From: JAKOWB01 sp038363005
Lineage (GTDB): Bacteria; Pseudomonadota; Alphaproteobacteria; Kiloniellales; JACOMY01
Assembly: GCA_038363005.1 (NCBI GenBank)
Contig: JBBQBI010000011.1
Span: forward strand, 62,001-126,000
DNA length: 64,000 nt
Reading direction: 5' to 3'
A model generated the notes under the pieces. It was not told the DNA's origin. It did no database searches and saw nothing but the letters and a program-made list of their open reading frames with translations. The position numbers and the translations under genes were made by a program. Below, in pieces: positions 41,609 through 49,696 of this stretch; position 1 is the first letter of the stretch, and every line of letters starts with the position of its first letter.

Positions 41609-42694
41609 ATGAGCGCCGTCAGCGTCGCCCTTGGACTCGACGAGGTCCATCACCGCTTCGACCAGCTGGAGGCCGTCGCCGGGGTCAGCCTGACCGTGGC
41701 GCCGGGCGAACTGGTGTGTCTGCTGGGGCCTTCGGGCTGTGGCAAGACCACCGTGCTGCGCCTGGCTGCCGGGCTGGAGCAGCTGCAGCAGGGCCGCATC
41801 TCCATCGCCGACACCGTGGTGGCCGGCGCTGGCCGCGACCTGCCGCCCGAGCAGCGCGGCGTCGGGCTGGTGTTCCAGGACTTCGCGCTGTTTCCCCACC
41901 TGTCGGTGGCCGAGAACGTCGGCTTCGGACTGCGCGGCCGCGGTCGTGGCGAACGGGCGCGGCAGGTGGCCGCGGTGCTGGCGCAGGTTCGCCTCTCCGA
42001 CTATGCCGACACCTATCCGCACCAGCTCTCGGGTGGGCAGCAGCAGCGCGTGGCGCTGGCGCGGGCCATGGCCCCGGCGCCCAAGGTCATGCTGCTGGAC
42101 GAACCCTTTTCCGGCCTCGACGTCAGCCTGCGCCGCGAGGTGCGGGACGAGGCGCTGCATGTGTTGAAATCCACCGGCATCGCCACCCTGATGGTCACCC
42201 ACGACCCTGAGGAGGCCATGTTCATGGCCGACCGCATCGCGCTGATGCAGGCCGGGCGTTTCGAGCAGGTGGGCTCACCCAGCGAACTCTACTTCCAGCC
42301 GGCCAATCGCTTCGTCGCCGGATTCTTCGGCGAGGTGAATGCCCTGCCGGGCGAAGTGCGGAGCGGCAAGGTCGCCACCCCCCTGGGACCAGTCGCCGCA
42401 CCTGGCCTGGCCGACGGTGCGTCGGTGGAGGTGCTGATCCGCTCCGAAGGGCTGCTGCTGGGGGCTCTGGCCGTGGCCGGGTCGCGCACCCCGGTGGCGC
42501 CGGCCAGGGTGCTGGCGGCGCGGATGCTGGGCCGCACCAGCCTGGTGCATCTGGCTACGGCGGACGGGCAGGGCGGCTTGCTGCACCTGCACGCACGCGT
42601 GCCTGGCCGCTTCCTGCCGGCCGAGTCCAGCGAGCTGCCGGTGGCGCTGGATCCCAGCCTGGCCTTTGTCTTTGCGGCAGATGGACCCACATAG
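41609..42694 (+). CDS. ABC transporter ATP-binding protein (FbpC/PotA-like), orphan
   Basis: Import-type ATPase of 361 aa. Walker A is GPSGCGKTT, the Q loop VFQDFALFPHLS, the signature LSGGQQQRVALARAM, Walker B VMLLDEPFSGLD, and the H loop MVTHDPEEAM. The C-terminal 120 residues fit a TOBE_2 regulatory domain as in Fe(III) or polyamine importers. No permease or binding protein is encoded nearby, so the transported substrate cannot be inferred. It sits between scpB and tatA, usually adjacent in this class, and is probably an insertion. Confidence 0.92.
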   Translation: MSAVSVALGLDEVHHRFDQLEAVAGVSLTVAPGELVCLLGPSGCGKTTVLRLAAGLEQLQQGRISIADTVVAGAGRDLPPEQRGVGLVFQDFALFPHLSVAENVGFGLRGRGRGERARQVAAVLAQVRLSDYADTYPHQLSGGQQQRVALARAMAPAPKVMLLDEPFSGLDVSLRREVRDEALHVLKSTGIATLMVTHDPEEAMFMADRIALMQAGRFEQVGSPSELYFQPANRFVAGFFGEVNALPGEVRSGKVATPLGPVAAPGLADGASVEVLIRSEGLLLGALAVAGSRTPVAPARVLAARMLGRTSLVHLATADGQGGLLHLHARVPGRFLPAESSELPVALDPSLAFVFAADGPT

Positions 42695-42726
42695 ACTAGG
42701 ATCGGTGTTGGCTGGGCCTTGGCGCG

Positions 42727-42755
42727 TTGCAGCAGCGTGGGCTTTGCGCCATAGT
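42727..42755 (+). promoter_or_regulatory. Candidate tatABC promoter
   Basis: TTGCAG (42727-42732), 17 bases, CATAGT (42750-42755). It is about 110 bases before the tatA start and would make the tat operon independent of the ABC gene. Seen by eye. Confidence 0.4.
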
Positions 42756-42865
42756 CCGGCCCCGATTTCCACGGCCGGGCCCGGTGGGCGCGGCAACCAG
42801 CTCCGGCGGCGGCGGCGACCGCGGCCTGAACGGAGAACGGCAACAGGGGTTTGGAGTTCCTTACG

Positions 42866-43162
42866 ATGACCATCATCACCGATACCTCGGCCCCGGCCGA
42901 ACTGGCCTTCATCGGCTCCATGAGCATCTGGCACTGGATGATCGTGCTGGTCGTGGTGCTGCTGCTGTTCGGCGGCGGCGGCAAGATCCCGCGGCTGATG
43001 AAGGACCTCGGCACCGGCGTGAAGTCCTTCAAGAAGGGCATCAAGGAAGACGACAAGCCGGAATCGGCACCGACGTCCACGACCACGGCCGCGTCGCCCG
43101 TGATCGAAGGCTCGGCCCAGCCGAGTGGTGAGAGCAAGGACAAGACGGCCGCCAACGGCTGA
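42866..43162 (+). CDS. tatA: Sec-independent translocase subunit TatA
   Basis: Pore-forming subunit of the twin-arginine translocase, 98 aa. The usual TatA start is visible as GSMSIWHWMIVLVVVLLLFGGGGKIPRLMKDLG, here preceded by about 17 extra residues (MTIITDTSAPAELAFI). ATG 42866 is kept because of GGAG nine bases upstream; the ATG at 42920 (MSIWHW) would give the standard length. The C-terminal tail is Lys/Ser/Thr-rich. First gene of tatABC. Confidence 0.95.
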   Translation: MTIITDTSAPAELAFIGSMSIWHWMIVLVVVLLLFGGGGKIPRLMKDLGTGVKSFKKGIKEDDKPESAPTSTTTAASPVIEGSAQPSGESKDKTAANG

Positions 43163-43181
43163 AAGTCGGGTCGTCGGGCAC

Positions 43182-43199
43182 CGGGCTGGTTTTAGCCCG
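43182..43199 (+). other. Stem-loop between tatA and tatB
   Basis: CGGGCT (43182-43187) and AGCCCG (43194-43199) form a six-base-pair stem with a six-base loop in the 63-base tatA-tatB gap. TatA is needed in excess over TatB and TatC in known systems, so a hairpin here could lower readthrough or protect the tatA mRNA. No U-run follows. Confidence 0.4.
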
Positions 43200-43225
43200 C
43201 CCCGCCCCACGGCCGGAGTGAAGCG

Positions 43226-43795
43226 ATGTTCGATGTTGGCTGGTCCGAAATGGCGGTGATTGCCCTGGTGGCCCTTGTGGTCCTGGGGCCCAAAGAGCTG
43301 CCGCAGGCGATGAAGACCTTCGCCTCCTTCACGCGGAAGATGCAGCGCTATGCGCGGGACTTCCGTTCCGGCGTCGACAACATCATCCGCGAGGCTGAAC
43401 TCGACGACGCCAAGAAGGCGCTCGATGCCGTGCGGGTGAACCCGAAGAGCGCGATGCAGAAGCTAGTCGACCCGACTGGCGAGACGCTGGCCGCGGTGAG
43501 CGACGTGGAAAAGGCGGCCCGTGACAAGGGCGACAGCAAGCCCGCCATCGCCACGCCGGTTGACGCCAAGCCTGTGGAGACCAAGCCAGCGGAAGCCAAG
43601 ACCGATGGGCCGTCCGCCGCGGCCGAGGCGGCGCCCAGCAACGTCATCATACAGCCCACCAACATGGCACCGCCGCATTCGATCCGGCCGCCGGCGCCGC
43701 GTGAACCTGTCCCGGTCGCCAAGCGCGAACCGGCGCCGGAACCGGCGCGGGCGAAGGTCGAGGGCGGCGAGCCGCCGGCCGGCGAGACCACATGA
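43226..43795 (+). CDS. tatB: Sec-independent translocase subunit TatB
   Basis: Substrate-receptor subunit, 189 aa. The N-terminal membrane helix is MFDVGWSEMAVIALVALVVLGPKELP, followed by the amphipathic helix with TFASFTRKMQRYARDFRSG, and a long Pro/Ala/Lys tail. The stop overlaps the tatC start by four bases. ATG at 43226 follows CCGGAGTGA. Confidence 0.95.
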   Translation: MFDVGWSEMAVIALVALVVLGPKELPQAMKTFASFTRKMQRYARDFRSGVDNIIREAELDDAKKALDAVRVNPKSAMQKLVDPTGETLAAVSDVEKAARDKGDSKPAIATPVDAKPVETKPAEAKTDGPSAAAEAAPSNVIIQPTNMAPPHSIRPPAPREPVPVAKREPAPEPARAKVEGGEPPAGETT

Positions 43796-44697
43796 AGTCC
43801 GACACCGCTGTGGCCGACGACAAGAAGATGCCGCTGCTCGATCACATCATCGAGCTGCGCAATCGCATGCTGTGGTGCATCGGCGGGCTGGTGGTGATCT
43901 TCTTGGCCACTTTCCTGCTGGCGGCCACCGACATCTACAATTTCCTGGTCCAGCCGCTGGCCGACATCCTGCTGGCGAAGGGCGCCACCCACCAGGCGCG
44001 CATGATCTTCACCGACCTGACGGAGTTCTTCTTCACCAAGGTCAAGGTGTCGTTCTTCTTCGCTGCCTTCATCTGCGCTCCGCTGTTCCTGTCGCAGCTC
44101 TGGCTGTTCGTCGCTCCTGGCCTGTATCGCAACGAGAAGAAGGCGCTGCGGCCCTTCCTTTTCGCCACGCCCTTCTTGTTCCTGGGCGGCGCCGCGATGG
44201 TCTATTACGCGCTGATGCCGATGGCTTGGCAGTTCTTCCTGTCGTTCGAGCAGACCGGCGAGGCGGCCAAGGGCACCTTGGACATCGTGCTGGAGCCCAA
44301 GGTGAACGAGTACCTGGGCCTGGTGATGATGCTGATCTTCGCCTTCGGCCTGGCCTTCCAGCTGCCGGTGGTCCTGGCGCTGCTGGCGCGGGTCGGCATC
44401 GCGTCCTCTAAGGGACTGGCGCGCACCCGGCGCTATGCCATCGTCATCGTCTTCGTCTTCGCCGCCATCTTCACGCCGCCGGATCCGATCAGCCAGCTGA
44501 CGCTCGCGGTGCCGATCATCCTGCTCTACGAAATCTCCATCTGGGTCGCCCGGTCGATCGAAAAGCAGCGCGCCAAGGAAAAGGCCGCGAAGTCGGACGG
44601 CGAGGATGATGACGACGACGAGGATGACGAGGACGAGGACTCGGATGACGCCGAGGCAAAGTCGGTCACCGATACCAAGCCCTTGCCGAAGAGCTGA
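43792..44697 (+). CDS. tatC: Sec-independent translocase subunit TatC, acidic tail
   Basis: Core receptor for twin-arginine signal peptides, 301 aa, with six membrane helices between about 20 and 250. Typical segments are LDHIIELRNRMLW, FFTKVKVSFF, LWLFVAPGLYRNEKKALRPF and FAFGLAFQLPVVL. After the last helix the C-terminal 40 residues contain a Lys/Glu patch and then a run of Asp/Glu (around 44604-44660). TatC tails are usually short and less acidic. The GH5 protein in this window carries a predicted Tat signal. Confidence 0.95.
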   Translation: MKSDTAVADDKKMPLLDHIIELRNRMLWCIGGLVVIFLATFLLAATDIYNFLVQPLADILLAKGATHQARMIFTDLTEFFFTKVKVSFFFAAFICAPLFLSQLWLFVAPGLYRNEKKALRPFLFATPFLFLGGAAMVYYALMPMAWQFFLSFEQTGEAAKGTLDIVLEPKVNEYLGLVMMLIFAFGLAFQLPVVLALLARVGIASSKGLARTRRYAIVIVFVFAAIFTPPDPISQLTLAVPIILLYEISIWVARSIEKQRAKEKAAKSDGEDDDDDEDDEDEDSDDAEAKSVTDTKPLPKS

Positions 44698-44707
44698 GCC
44701 TGCTTCC

Positions 44708-44736
44708 TGGACGCCGCGCGCGGCAGTGCCTATAAC
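44708..44736 (+). promoter_or_regulatory. Candidate serS promoter
   Basis: TGGACG (44708-44713), 17 bases, TATAAC (44731-44736), about 34 bases before the serS ATG. Moderate match, by eye. Confidence 0.35.
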
Positions 44737-44769
44737 GCGCGCGGTTTCCCTCAGCTGACGGCCTGTCTC

Positions 44770-46050
44770 ATGTTCGACCTCAAGTGGATTCGCGATAACC
44801 CGGCGGCCTTCGACCGCGGCTTTGCCCGCCGCGGCCTGCCGCCGCAGTCGCCTGCCGTGCTGGCTCTGGATGAAAGCCGTCGCGCGGCTGTCCTGAACCT
44901 TCAAGGTGCTCAAGAGCAGCGCAATGCTCTGTCGAAGCAAATTGGTCAGCACATCAAGTCGGACCCAGCGCGAGCCGAGGAGCTCAAGCACGAGGTCGGC
45001 ATTCTCAAGACCATTATGGAATCTGCGCAAGAGATTGCGAATTCGAAGGACGCTGAACTAACGGCCCTCTTAGCCAGTTTGCCCAACCTGCCGGCGGACG
45101 AGGTGCCGGACGGCAGCGGCGAGGGCGACAACCAGGAGCTGGCGCGCTGGGGCACGCCACGGACCTTCGATTTCGCCCCCAAGCAGCACTTCGAGCTGGG
45201 CGAGGGCGCCCAGGGCATGGACTTCGAGCTGGCGGCCCGGCTGTCGGGCGCCCGCTTCGTCGTGCTCAAGGGCAGCTACGCCCGGCTGCACCGCGCCCTG
45301 GCGCAGTTCATGCTCGACCTGCACGGCAACGAGCACGGCTATACCGAGGTGATCACCCCTGTGCTGGTGCGCGACCAGGTGCTGTTCGGCACCGGCCAGC
45401 TGCCGAAGTTCGCCGAGGACCTGTTCCAGACCACTGCCGGGCACTGGCTGATTCCGACCGCCGAGGTGACGCTGACCAACTTCGCTGCCGAGCGCATCTT
45501 CGACGAGAAGGACCTGCCGCTGCGGCTGACCGCGCACACGCTCTGCTTCCGCGCCGAGGCCGGTGCCGCCGGCAAGGACACCCGCGGCATGCTGCGCCAG
45601 CACCAGTTCGAGAAGGTCGAGATGGTCTCCATCACCCATCCCGACCAGTCGGAGAACGAGCACCAGCGCATGACGCGCTGTGCCGAGACGGTGCTGGAGA
45701 AGCTGGAGCTGCCCTATCGCAAGCTGGTGCTCTGCACTGGCGACATGGGATTCGGCGCGCGCAAGACCTACGACCTGGAGGTCTGGCTGCCGGGGCAGAA
45801 TACCTACCGCGAGATTTCCAGCTGCTCGAACTGCGGCGACTTCCAGGCGCGGCGCATGCAGGGGCGCTTCAAGGCGGCCGGCGAGAAGGGGACGCGCTTC
45901 GTCCACACGCTGAACGGCTCGGGCGTGGCCGTTGGCCGCGCGCTGATCGCCGTGCTGGAGAACTACCAGGAAGCCGATGGCAGCATCCGCGTGCCGGCGG
46001 TGCTGCGGCCCTACATGGGCGGATTGGAGAGCATCCCACCCCATGCCTAG
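44770..46050 (+). CDS. serS: Seryl-tRNA synthetase
   Basis: Class II synthetase, 426 aa. It has the N-terminal coiled-coil arm (about 25-105), motif 2 in CFRAEAGAAGKDTRGMLRQHQFEKVEM (in parts) and motif 3 in NGSGVAVGRALIAVLENYQ. The arm-coding DNA at about 44880-45090 uses more AT-ending codons than the rest of the gene, with phrases such as ACTAACGGCC and TCTTAGCC. The stop codon overlaps the surE start by eight bases. Confidence 0.96.
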   Translation: MFDLKWIRDNPAAFDRGFARRGLPPQSPAVLALDESRRAAVLNLQGAQEQRNALSKQIGQHIKSDPARAEELKHEVGILKTIMESAQEIANSKDAELTALLASLPNLPADEVPDGSGEGDNQELARWGTPRTFDFAPKQHFELGEGAQGMDFELAARLSGARFVVLKGSYARLHRALAQFMLDLHGNEHGYTEVITPVLVRDQVLFGTGQLPKFAEDLFQTTAGHWLIPTAEVTLTNFAAERIFDEKDLPLRLTAHTLCFRAEAGAAGKDTRGMLRQHQFEKVEMVSITHPDQSENEHQRMTRCAETVLEKLELPYRKLVLCTGDMGFGARKTYDLEVWLPGQNTYREISSCSNCGDFQARRMQGRFKAAGEKGTRFVHTLNGSGVAVGRALIAVLENYQEADGSIRVPAVLRPYMGGLESIPPHA

Positions 46051-46837
46051 CAAGACGTCGCGGCCAGCGCCCAAGGGCGCCGCCGAGCTGCGCATCCTGA
46101 TTTCCAACGACGACGGCTACGGCGCGCCCGGCATCCGCGCTCTGGAGCGCATCGCCCGCACCCTCAGCAAGGATGTCTGGGTGGTGGCGCCGGAAACCGA
46201 GCAGAGCGCCACCAGCCATTCGCTGACGCTGCGGCGGCCGCTGCGGGTGCGCAAGCACAAGCCGCGCCACTTCACGGTCGACGGCACGCCGACCGACTGC
46301 GTGCTGGTGGCGGTGCAGTCGATCATCAAGGACCGCAAGCCCGACCTGGTGCTGTCCGGCATCAACATGGGCTCCAACCTGGCCGAGGACGTGACCTATT
46401 CGGGTACCGTGGCGGCGGCCATGGAGGGCGCGCTGCTGGGCATCAAGGCTATCGCCTTCAGCCAGACCCGCGATTCCGATGGGCGCCTCGACTTCGACGC
46501 GGCCGAGCACTTCGCGCCCGACCTGATCCGCCGGCTGCTCGCGATAAAGTGGCGGCGCGAGACGCTGATGAACGTGAACTTCCCGGCGCTGTCGCCCGAG
46601 GCGGTGCGGGGTATCCGTGTATGCCGACAGGGCCGGCGCGACAGCGGCACCAGCGTGGCCGAGGGGCGCGATCCCTCAGGCCGGCCCTACGTCTGGATCG
46701 GTCAGTACCTGTCCGACGACAGCGCCGAGCCGGACACCGATTTGAATGCCATGACGGAAGGGTTGATCGCGGTAACGCCGCTCCATCTCGACCTGACGCA
46801 TTCACCGACCTTGAAAGACCTCGGCGCGGTGTTCTAA
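46043..46837 (+). CDS. surE: 5'/3'-nucleotidase SurE
   Basis: Metal-dependent nucleotidase of 264 aa. Motifs are RILISNDDGYGAPGI (metal-binding Asp pair), VVAPETEQSATSHSLTL, TVDGTPTDCVLVA and LVLSGINMGSNLAEDVTYSGTVAAAMEG (in parts). The ATG at 46043 (MPSKTS) overlaps serS. surE-pcm-nlpD is a classical stationary-phase gene order in proteobacteria. Confidence 0.95.
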   Translation: MPSKTSRPAPKGAAELRILISNDDGYGAPGIRALERIARTLSKDVWVVAPETEQSATSHSLTLRRPLRVRKHKPRHFTVDGTPTDCVLVAVQSIIKDRKPDLVLSGINMGSNLAEDVTYSGTVAAAMEGALLGIKAIAFSQTRDSDGRLDFDAAEHFAPDLIRRLLAIKWRRETLMNVNFPALSPEAVRGIRVCRQGRRDSGTSVAEGRDPSGRPYVWIGQYLSDDSAEPDTDLNAMTEGLIAVTPLHLDLTHSPTLKDLGAVF

Positions 46838-46848
46838 CGCTTCTCATC

Positions 46849-47520
46849 GTGAACGCACCCGCCAAGCAAGAGCCGGCCCACTTCGCTGCCCGCAAGATCC
46901 GTTTGCTGATCGAGCTGCGGCGCGCGGGTATCAAGGATACCCGTGTGCTCGCTGCGCTGGAGCGCGTGCCGCGCGAGGCCTTCACCCCCGCCAGCTTCCG
47001 CGATCAGGCCTATGCCAACAAGGCGCTGCCGATCGGCCATGGCCAGACGCTCAGCCAGCCGCTGGTGGTGGCGCTGATGACCCAGGCCCTGGCGCTGGTC
47101 GGTGGCGAGCGGGTGCTGGAGATCGGCACCGGCAGCGGCTACCAGGCCGCCGTGCTGGCCCAGCTAGCCAGCGAGGTCTTCACCATCGAACGTTGGCAAG
47201 AATTGCTGGGCGCCGCCGAGCGACGCTTCGCCGAGCTGCGACTGGCCAATATCCACACCGGGCTGGGCGACGGCATGCTGGGCTGGCCGTCGGCCGTGCC
47301 CTTCGACGCCATTCTGGTGACCGCGGCGGCCGAGGAAGTACCCGCGGCGCTGCTGGCACAGCTGGCCGAGGGTGGCCGCCTGGTGCTGCCGCTAGGCCCG
47401 CACCAGGGCGACCAGGAACTTGTGCGTCTGACCCGCCAGGGCAAGCGCCATCAGGAAGAGCGCCTGGGACCGGTGCGCTTCGTGCCGCTGCTGCCGGGGC
47501 TGGCCGCTGGCGGACGTTGA
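46849..47520 (+). CDS. pcm: Protein-L-isoaspartate O-methyltransferase
   Basis: Repairs isoaspartyl damage using S-adenosylmethionine. The 223-aa protein has the SAM site VLEIGTGSGYQAAVLAQL, the GHGQTLSQPLVVALMTQAL region with the IGHGQ-type motif, and GDGMLGWPSAVPFDAILVTAAA. The start is taken as GTG 46849 (VNAPAKQEP), 11 bases after the surE stop; no good ATG exists and no strong ribosome site is seen, so translation may depend on surE. Confidence 0.93.
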   Translation: MNAPAKQEPAHFAARKIRLLIELRRAGIKDTRVLAALERVPREAFTPASFRDQAYANKALPIGHGQTLSQPLVVALMTQALALVGGERVLEIGTGSGYQAAVLAQLASEVFTIERWQELLGAAERRFAELRLANIHTGLGDGMLGWPSAVPFDAILVTAAAEEVPAALLAQLAEGGRLVLPLGPHQGDQELVRLTRQGKRHQEERLGPVRFVPLLPGLAAGGR

Positions 47521-47641
47521 GGCGGCCGCATTTTCGCCCAGCTTGCAGCGCAAAGGCTTGAGCATCGTTCCTGGACAGGCTCGACAGCGATTTGGCATGA
47601 GAGGTCGAGCGCTCCGACAGTCAGGATGGAGTCGGGGGATC

Positions 47642-48808
47642 ATGTCACGAGGCAGTTGCAGGCCTGGACTGTTCGCCCTGCTGGCGCTGCTGGCGCTGGC
47701 GGGTCTCTCCGGCTGCGTGCATTCCAGCGGCGCCGATCGCTACAGCGCCACTGCCGGCACCAGCGGAACGCAGGGCGGCGGCGGGCAGCAGTTCGCAGCG
47801 GCCGGCCCTGGCAGCTACCAGGTGGTCAGCGGTGACACGCTCTATGGCATCTCGCGCCGCTCCGGCGTGCCGCTGCGCGCCATCATCGAGGCCAATGGCC
47901 TGCAGCCGCCCTATGACCTGAAGCCCGGACAGGTACTGCGCATCCCGCAGGTGCAGAGCTACACCGTGCAGGCTGGCGATACCGTCTATGGTATCTCGCG
48001 CCGCTTCGGGGTCGAGGCCAGCGAACTGGCGCGGCAGAACGACATCGCGCCGCCCTTCACCATCTCGCCCGGCCAGGTGCTGCTGCTGCCACACGGTGCC
48101 GCCGGCGGCGGCGGCGGACAGGTGGCGGCGGCACCCACGCCCGCGCCGGCCCCGCTGCCCGCGCCAGCGCCAGTCGGTTCCAATGGCAACTCTGGTGGTG
48201 GGGCAGGCGGCGGTGTCACCGCGACGCCGCTGCCGCCGACCGGAGGCCAGCCACAGCCCGCGCCGCAACCAGCCGGCCAGGCCGGCGCGCCGCAGCCCAT
48301 CACCCCGCCGGTGGCCAGCACGCCGCCGACACCGCAACCCGCGCCGCAGCCCACCCCACAGCCCACTGGCGCCCCGGCCGGTCCGGCGGTGCTGCCCGAG
48401 CCGCCGGCGCGCGCCGGGACCAAGTTCATCTGGCCGGTTGACGGTACGGTGGTCTCCTCCTACGGCCCGAAGGCTGGCGGGCTGCACAACGACGGCATCA
48501 ACATCGCCGCGCCCAAGGGCAGTCCGGTGAAGGCGGCGGAGAACGGTGTCGTGGCCTATACCGGCAGCGAGCTGAAGGGCTTCGGCAACCTGGTGCTGAT
48601 CAAGCACCAGGGCGACTACGTCACCGCCTATGCGCACAACGACCAGGTGCTGGTGAAGCGCGGCGACATCGTGCGCCGTGGGCAGACCATCGCCCGGGTC
48701 GGTTCAACCGGCAGCGTCGACACGCCCCAGCTTCACTTCGAGATCCGCAAGGGCTCGCGCGCCATCGAGCCGACGGCGGAGATGACGACGCCGACGGCGG
48801 GGAACTAG
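47642..48808 (+). CDS. nlpD: NlpD/DipM-like lipoprotein: two LysM domains and degenerate M23 peptidase
   Basis: Envelope lipoprotein of 388 aa. The signal peptide ends with the lipobox LAGLSGC (Cys25). Two LysM domains are present (YQVVSGDTLYGISRRSGVP and YTVQAGDTVYGISRRFGVE). A long Pro/Ala/Gln linker follows, then a C-terminal M23 domain (about 265-388). The catalytic HxxxD reads HNDGIN, so the zinc Asp is Asn, while PQLHFEIRKG keeps HxH. Such degenerate LytM proteins activate amidases for cell separation. ATG 47642 is chosen because it gives the lipoprotein signal at the N-terminus. Confidence 0.93.
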   Translation: MSRGSCRPGLFALLALLALAGLSGCVHSSGADRYSATAGTSGTQGGGGQQFAAAGPGSYQVVSGDTLYGISRRSGVPLRAIIEANGLQPPYDLKPGQVLRIPQVQSYTVQAGDTVYGISRRFGVEASELARQNDIAPPFTISPGQVLLLPHGAAGGGGGQVAAAPTPAPAPLPAPAPVGSNGNSGGGAGGGVTATPLPPTGGQPQPAPQPAGQAGAPQPITPPVASTPPTPQPAPQPTPQPTGAPAGPAVLPEPPARAGTKFIWPVDGTVVSSYGPKAGGLHNDGINIAAPKGSPVKAAENGVVAYTGSELKGFGNLVLIKHQGDYVTAYAHNDQVLVKRGDIVRRGQTIARVGSTGSVDTPQLHFEIRKGSRAIEPTAEMTTPTAGN

Positions 48809-48826
48809 CCCCAACCGCGCAGGTCC

Positions 48827-49606
48827 CTAGAACTTGTAACTAATACCGACCGACAGGCTCTGGCTGGAGAGATCCAGGGTGGCATCGGCGCCGAAGGACT
48901 CGCCGGACACCGGATCGAGCGCTCGGAAGCTTTCGCTGCCGTAATCGGCATAGCGGTACTCGGCGCGCACGCTCCAGCCGTCCTCCAGCAGCACCTCGAT
49001 GCCGGCGCCCACGGTCCAGCCTAGCCAGAGGCTGTCATTGACCTTGCGCTTGGTGCCGGTGCCGGGATTGCAGACCTCGGTATCGAGCGGGCAGGTTGCG
49101 GCAATGTCGACCTGCTGCAGCGCCAGACCGGCGGTACCGAACAGCAGGATGTCCGGCGCCACCAGATAACCGCCGCGCAGCCGCAGACTGCCGCCGAACT
49201 TGGACGTCACGTTGGTCGTGCTGGCAATTCCATCGCTGCCGCCGCCCGGGACGCCCAGGCCGGGAATGCGGTCGAGCGTTTCCTCGTTGTCGGCGAAGTG
49301 AGCGTCGCCCTCGACACCAACCAGCCAATAGCGCGAGACCTGCCAGTCGTAACCGGCAAATGCCGTGACCGTGACGCCGATACTGTCAAACTTGGCTTCT
49401 GGATCGGAGAAAAAGGAAGTAGGCAGCAAGGCGGGATCGAAGGCCTGCGTGGTCTGCCAGTCGCCGCTCATCTGCGAGCCGCCGACGCTGGCGCCGAGGT
49501 AGGGCCCGGTCCAATCCTGGGTCAGGGCCTGGGCCAGGGCGGCTTGCCCGCCGAGCACCGACAAGGCCGCACCGCAGAGCAACCCCGTCACCTTGCGTCC
49601 GAACAT
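48827..49606 (-). CDS. Outer-membrane beta-barrel protein (opacity/porin-like)
   Basis: A 259-aa protein with a signal peptide (MFGRKVTGLLCGAALSVLGGQAALAQA). The mature part has repeated amphipathic strands: WTGPYLGASVGGS, VTAFAGYDWQV, SLRLRGGYLVAPDILLFGTAG, WTVGAGIEVLLEDGWSVRAEYRYADYG, and the terminal SLSVGISYKF ending in Phe, a typical barrel end. It resembles the small eight-stranded OmpA/Opa-like family (OMP_b-brl) of alphaproteobacteria. Loop cysteines CPLDTEVC could form a disulfide. It is convergent with nlpD and has no partner gene. Confidence 0.87.
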   Translation of the reverse strand: MFGRKVTGLLCGAALSVLGGQAALAQALTQDWTGPYLGASVGGSQMSGDWQTTQAFDPALLPTSFFSDPEAKFDSIGVTVTAFAGYDWQVSRYWLVGVEGDAHFADNEETLDRIPGLGVPGGGSDGIASTTNVTSKFGGSLRLRGGYLVAPDILLFGTAGLALQQVDIAATCPLDTEVCNPGTGTKRKVNDSLWLGWTVGAGIEVLLEDGWSVRAEYRYADYGSESFRALDPVSGESFGADATLDLSSQSLSVGISYKF

Positions 49607-49696
49607 GGCACTTGCCCCCAATGGTGTTTCTACCGCCGCGCAGACAAAGCAGAAAATCGGCGGTTCGGCAACTGCTACGGTACTCCAGGTATCCCG

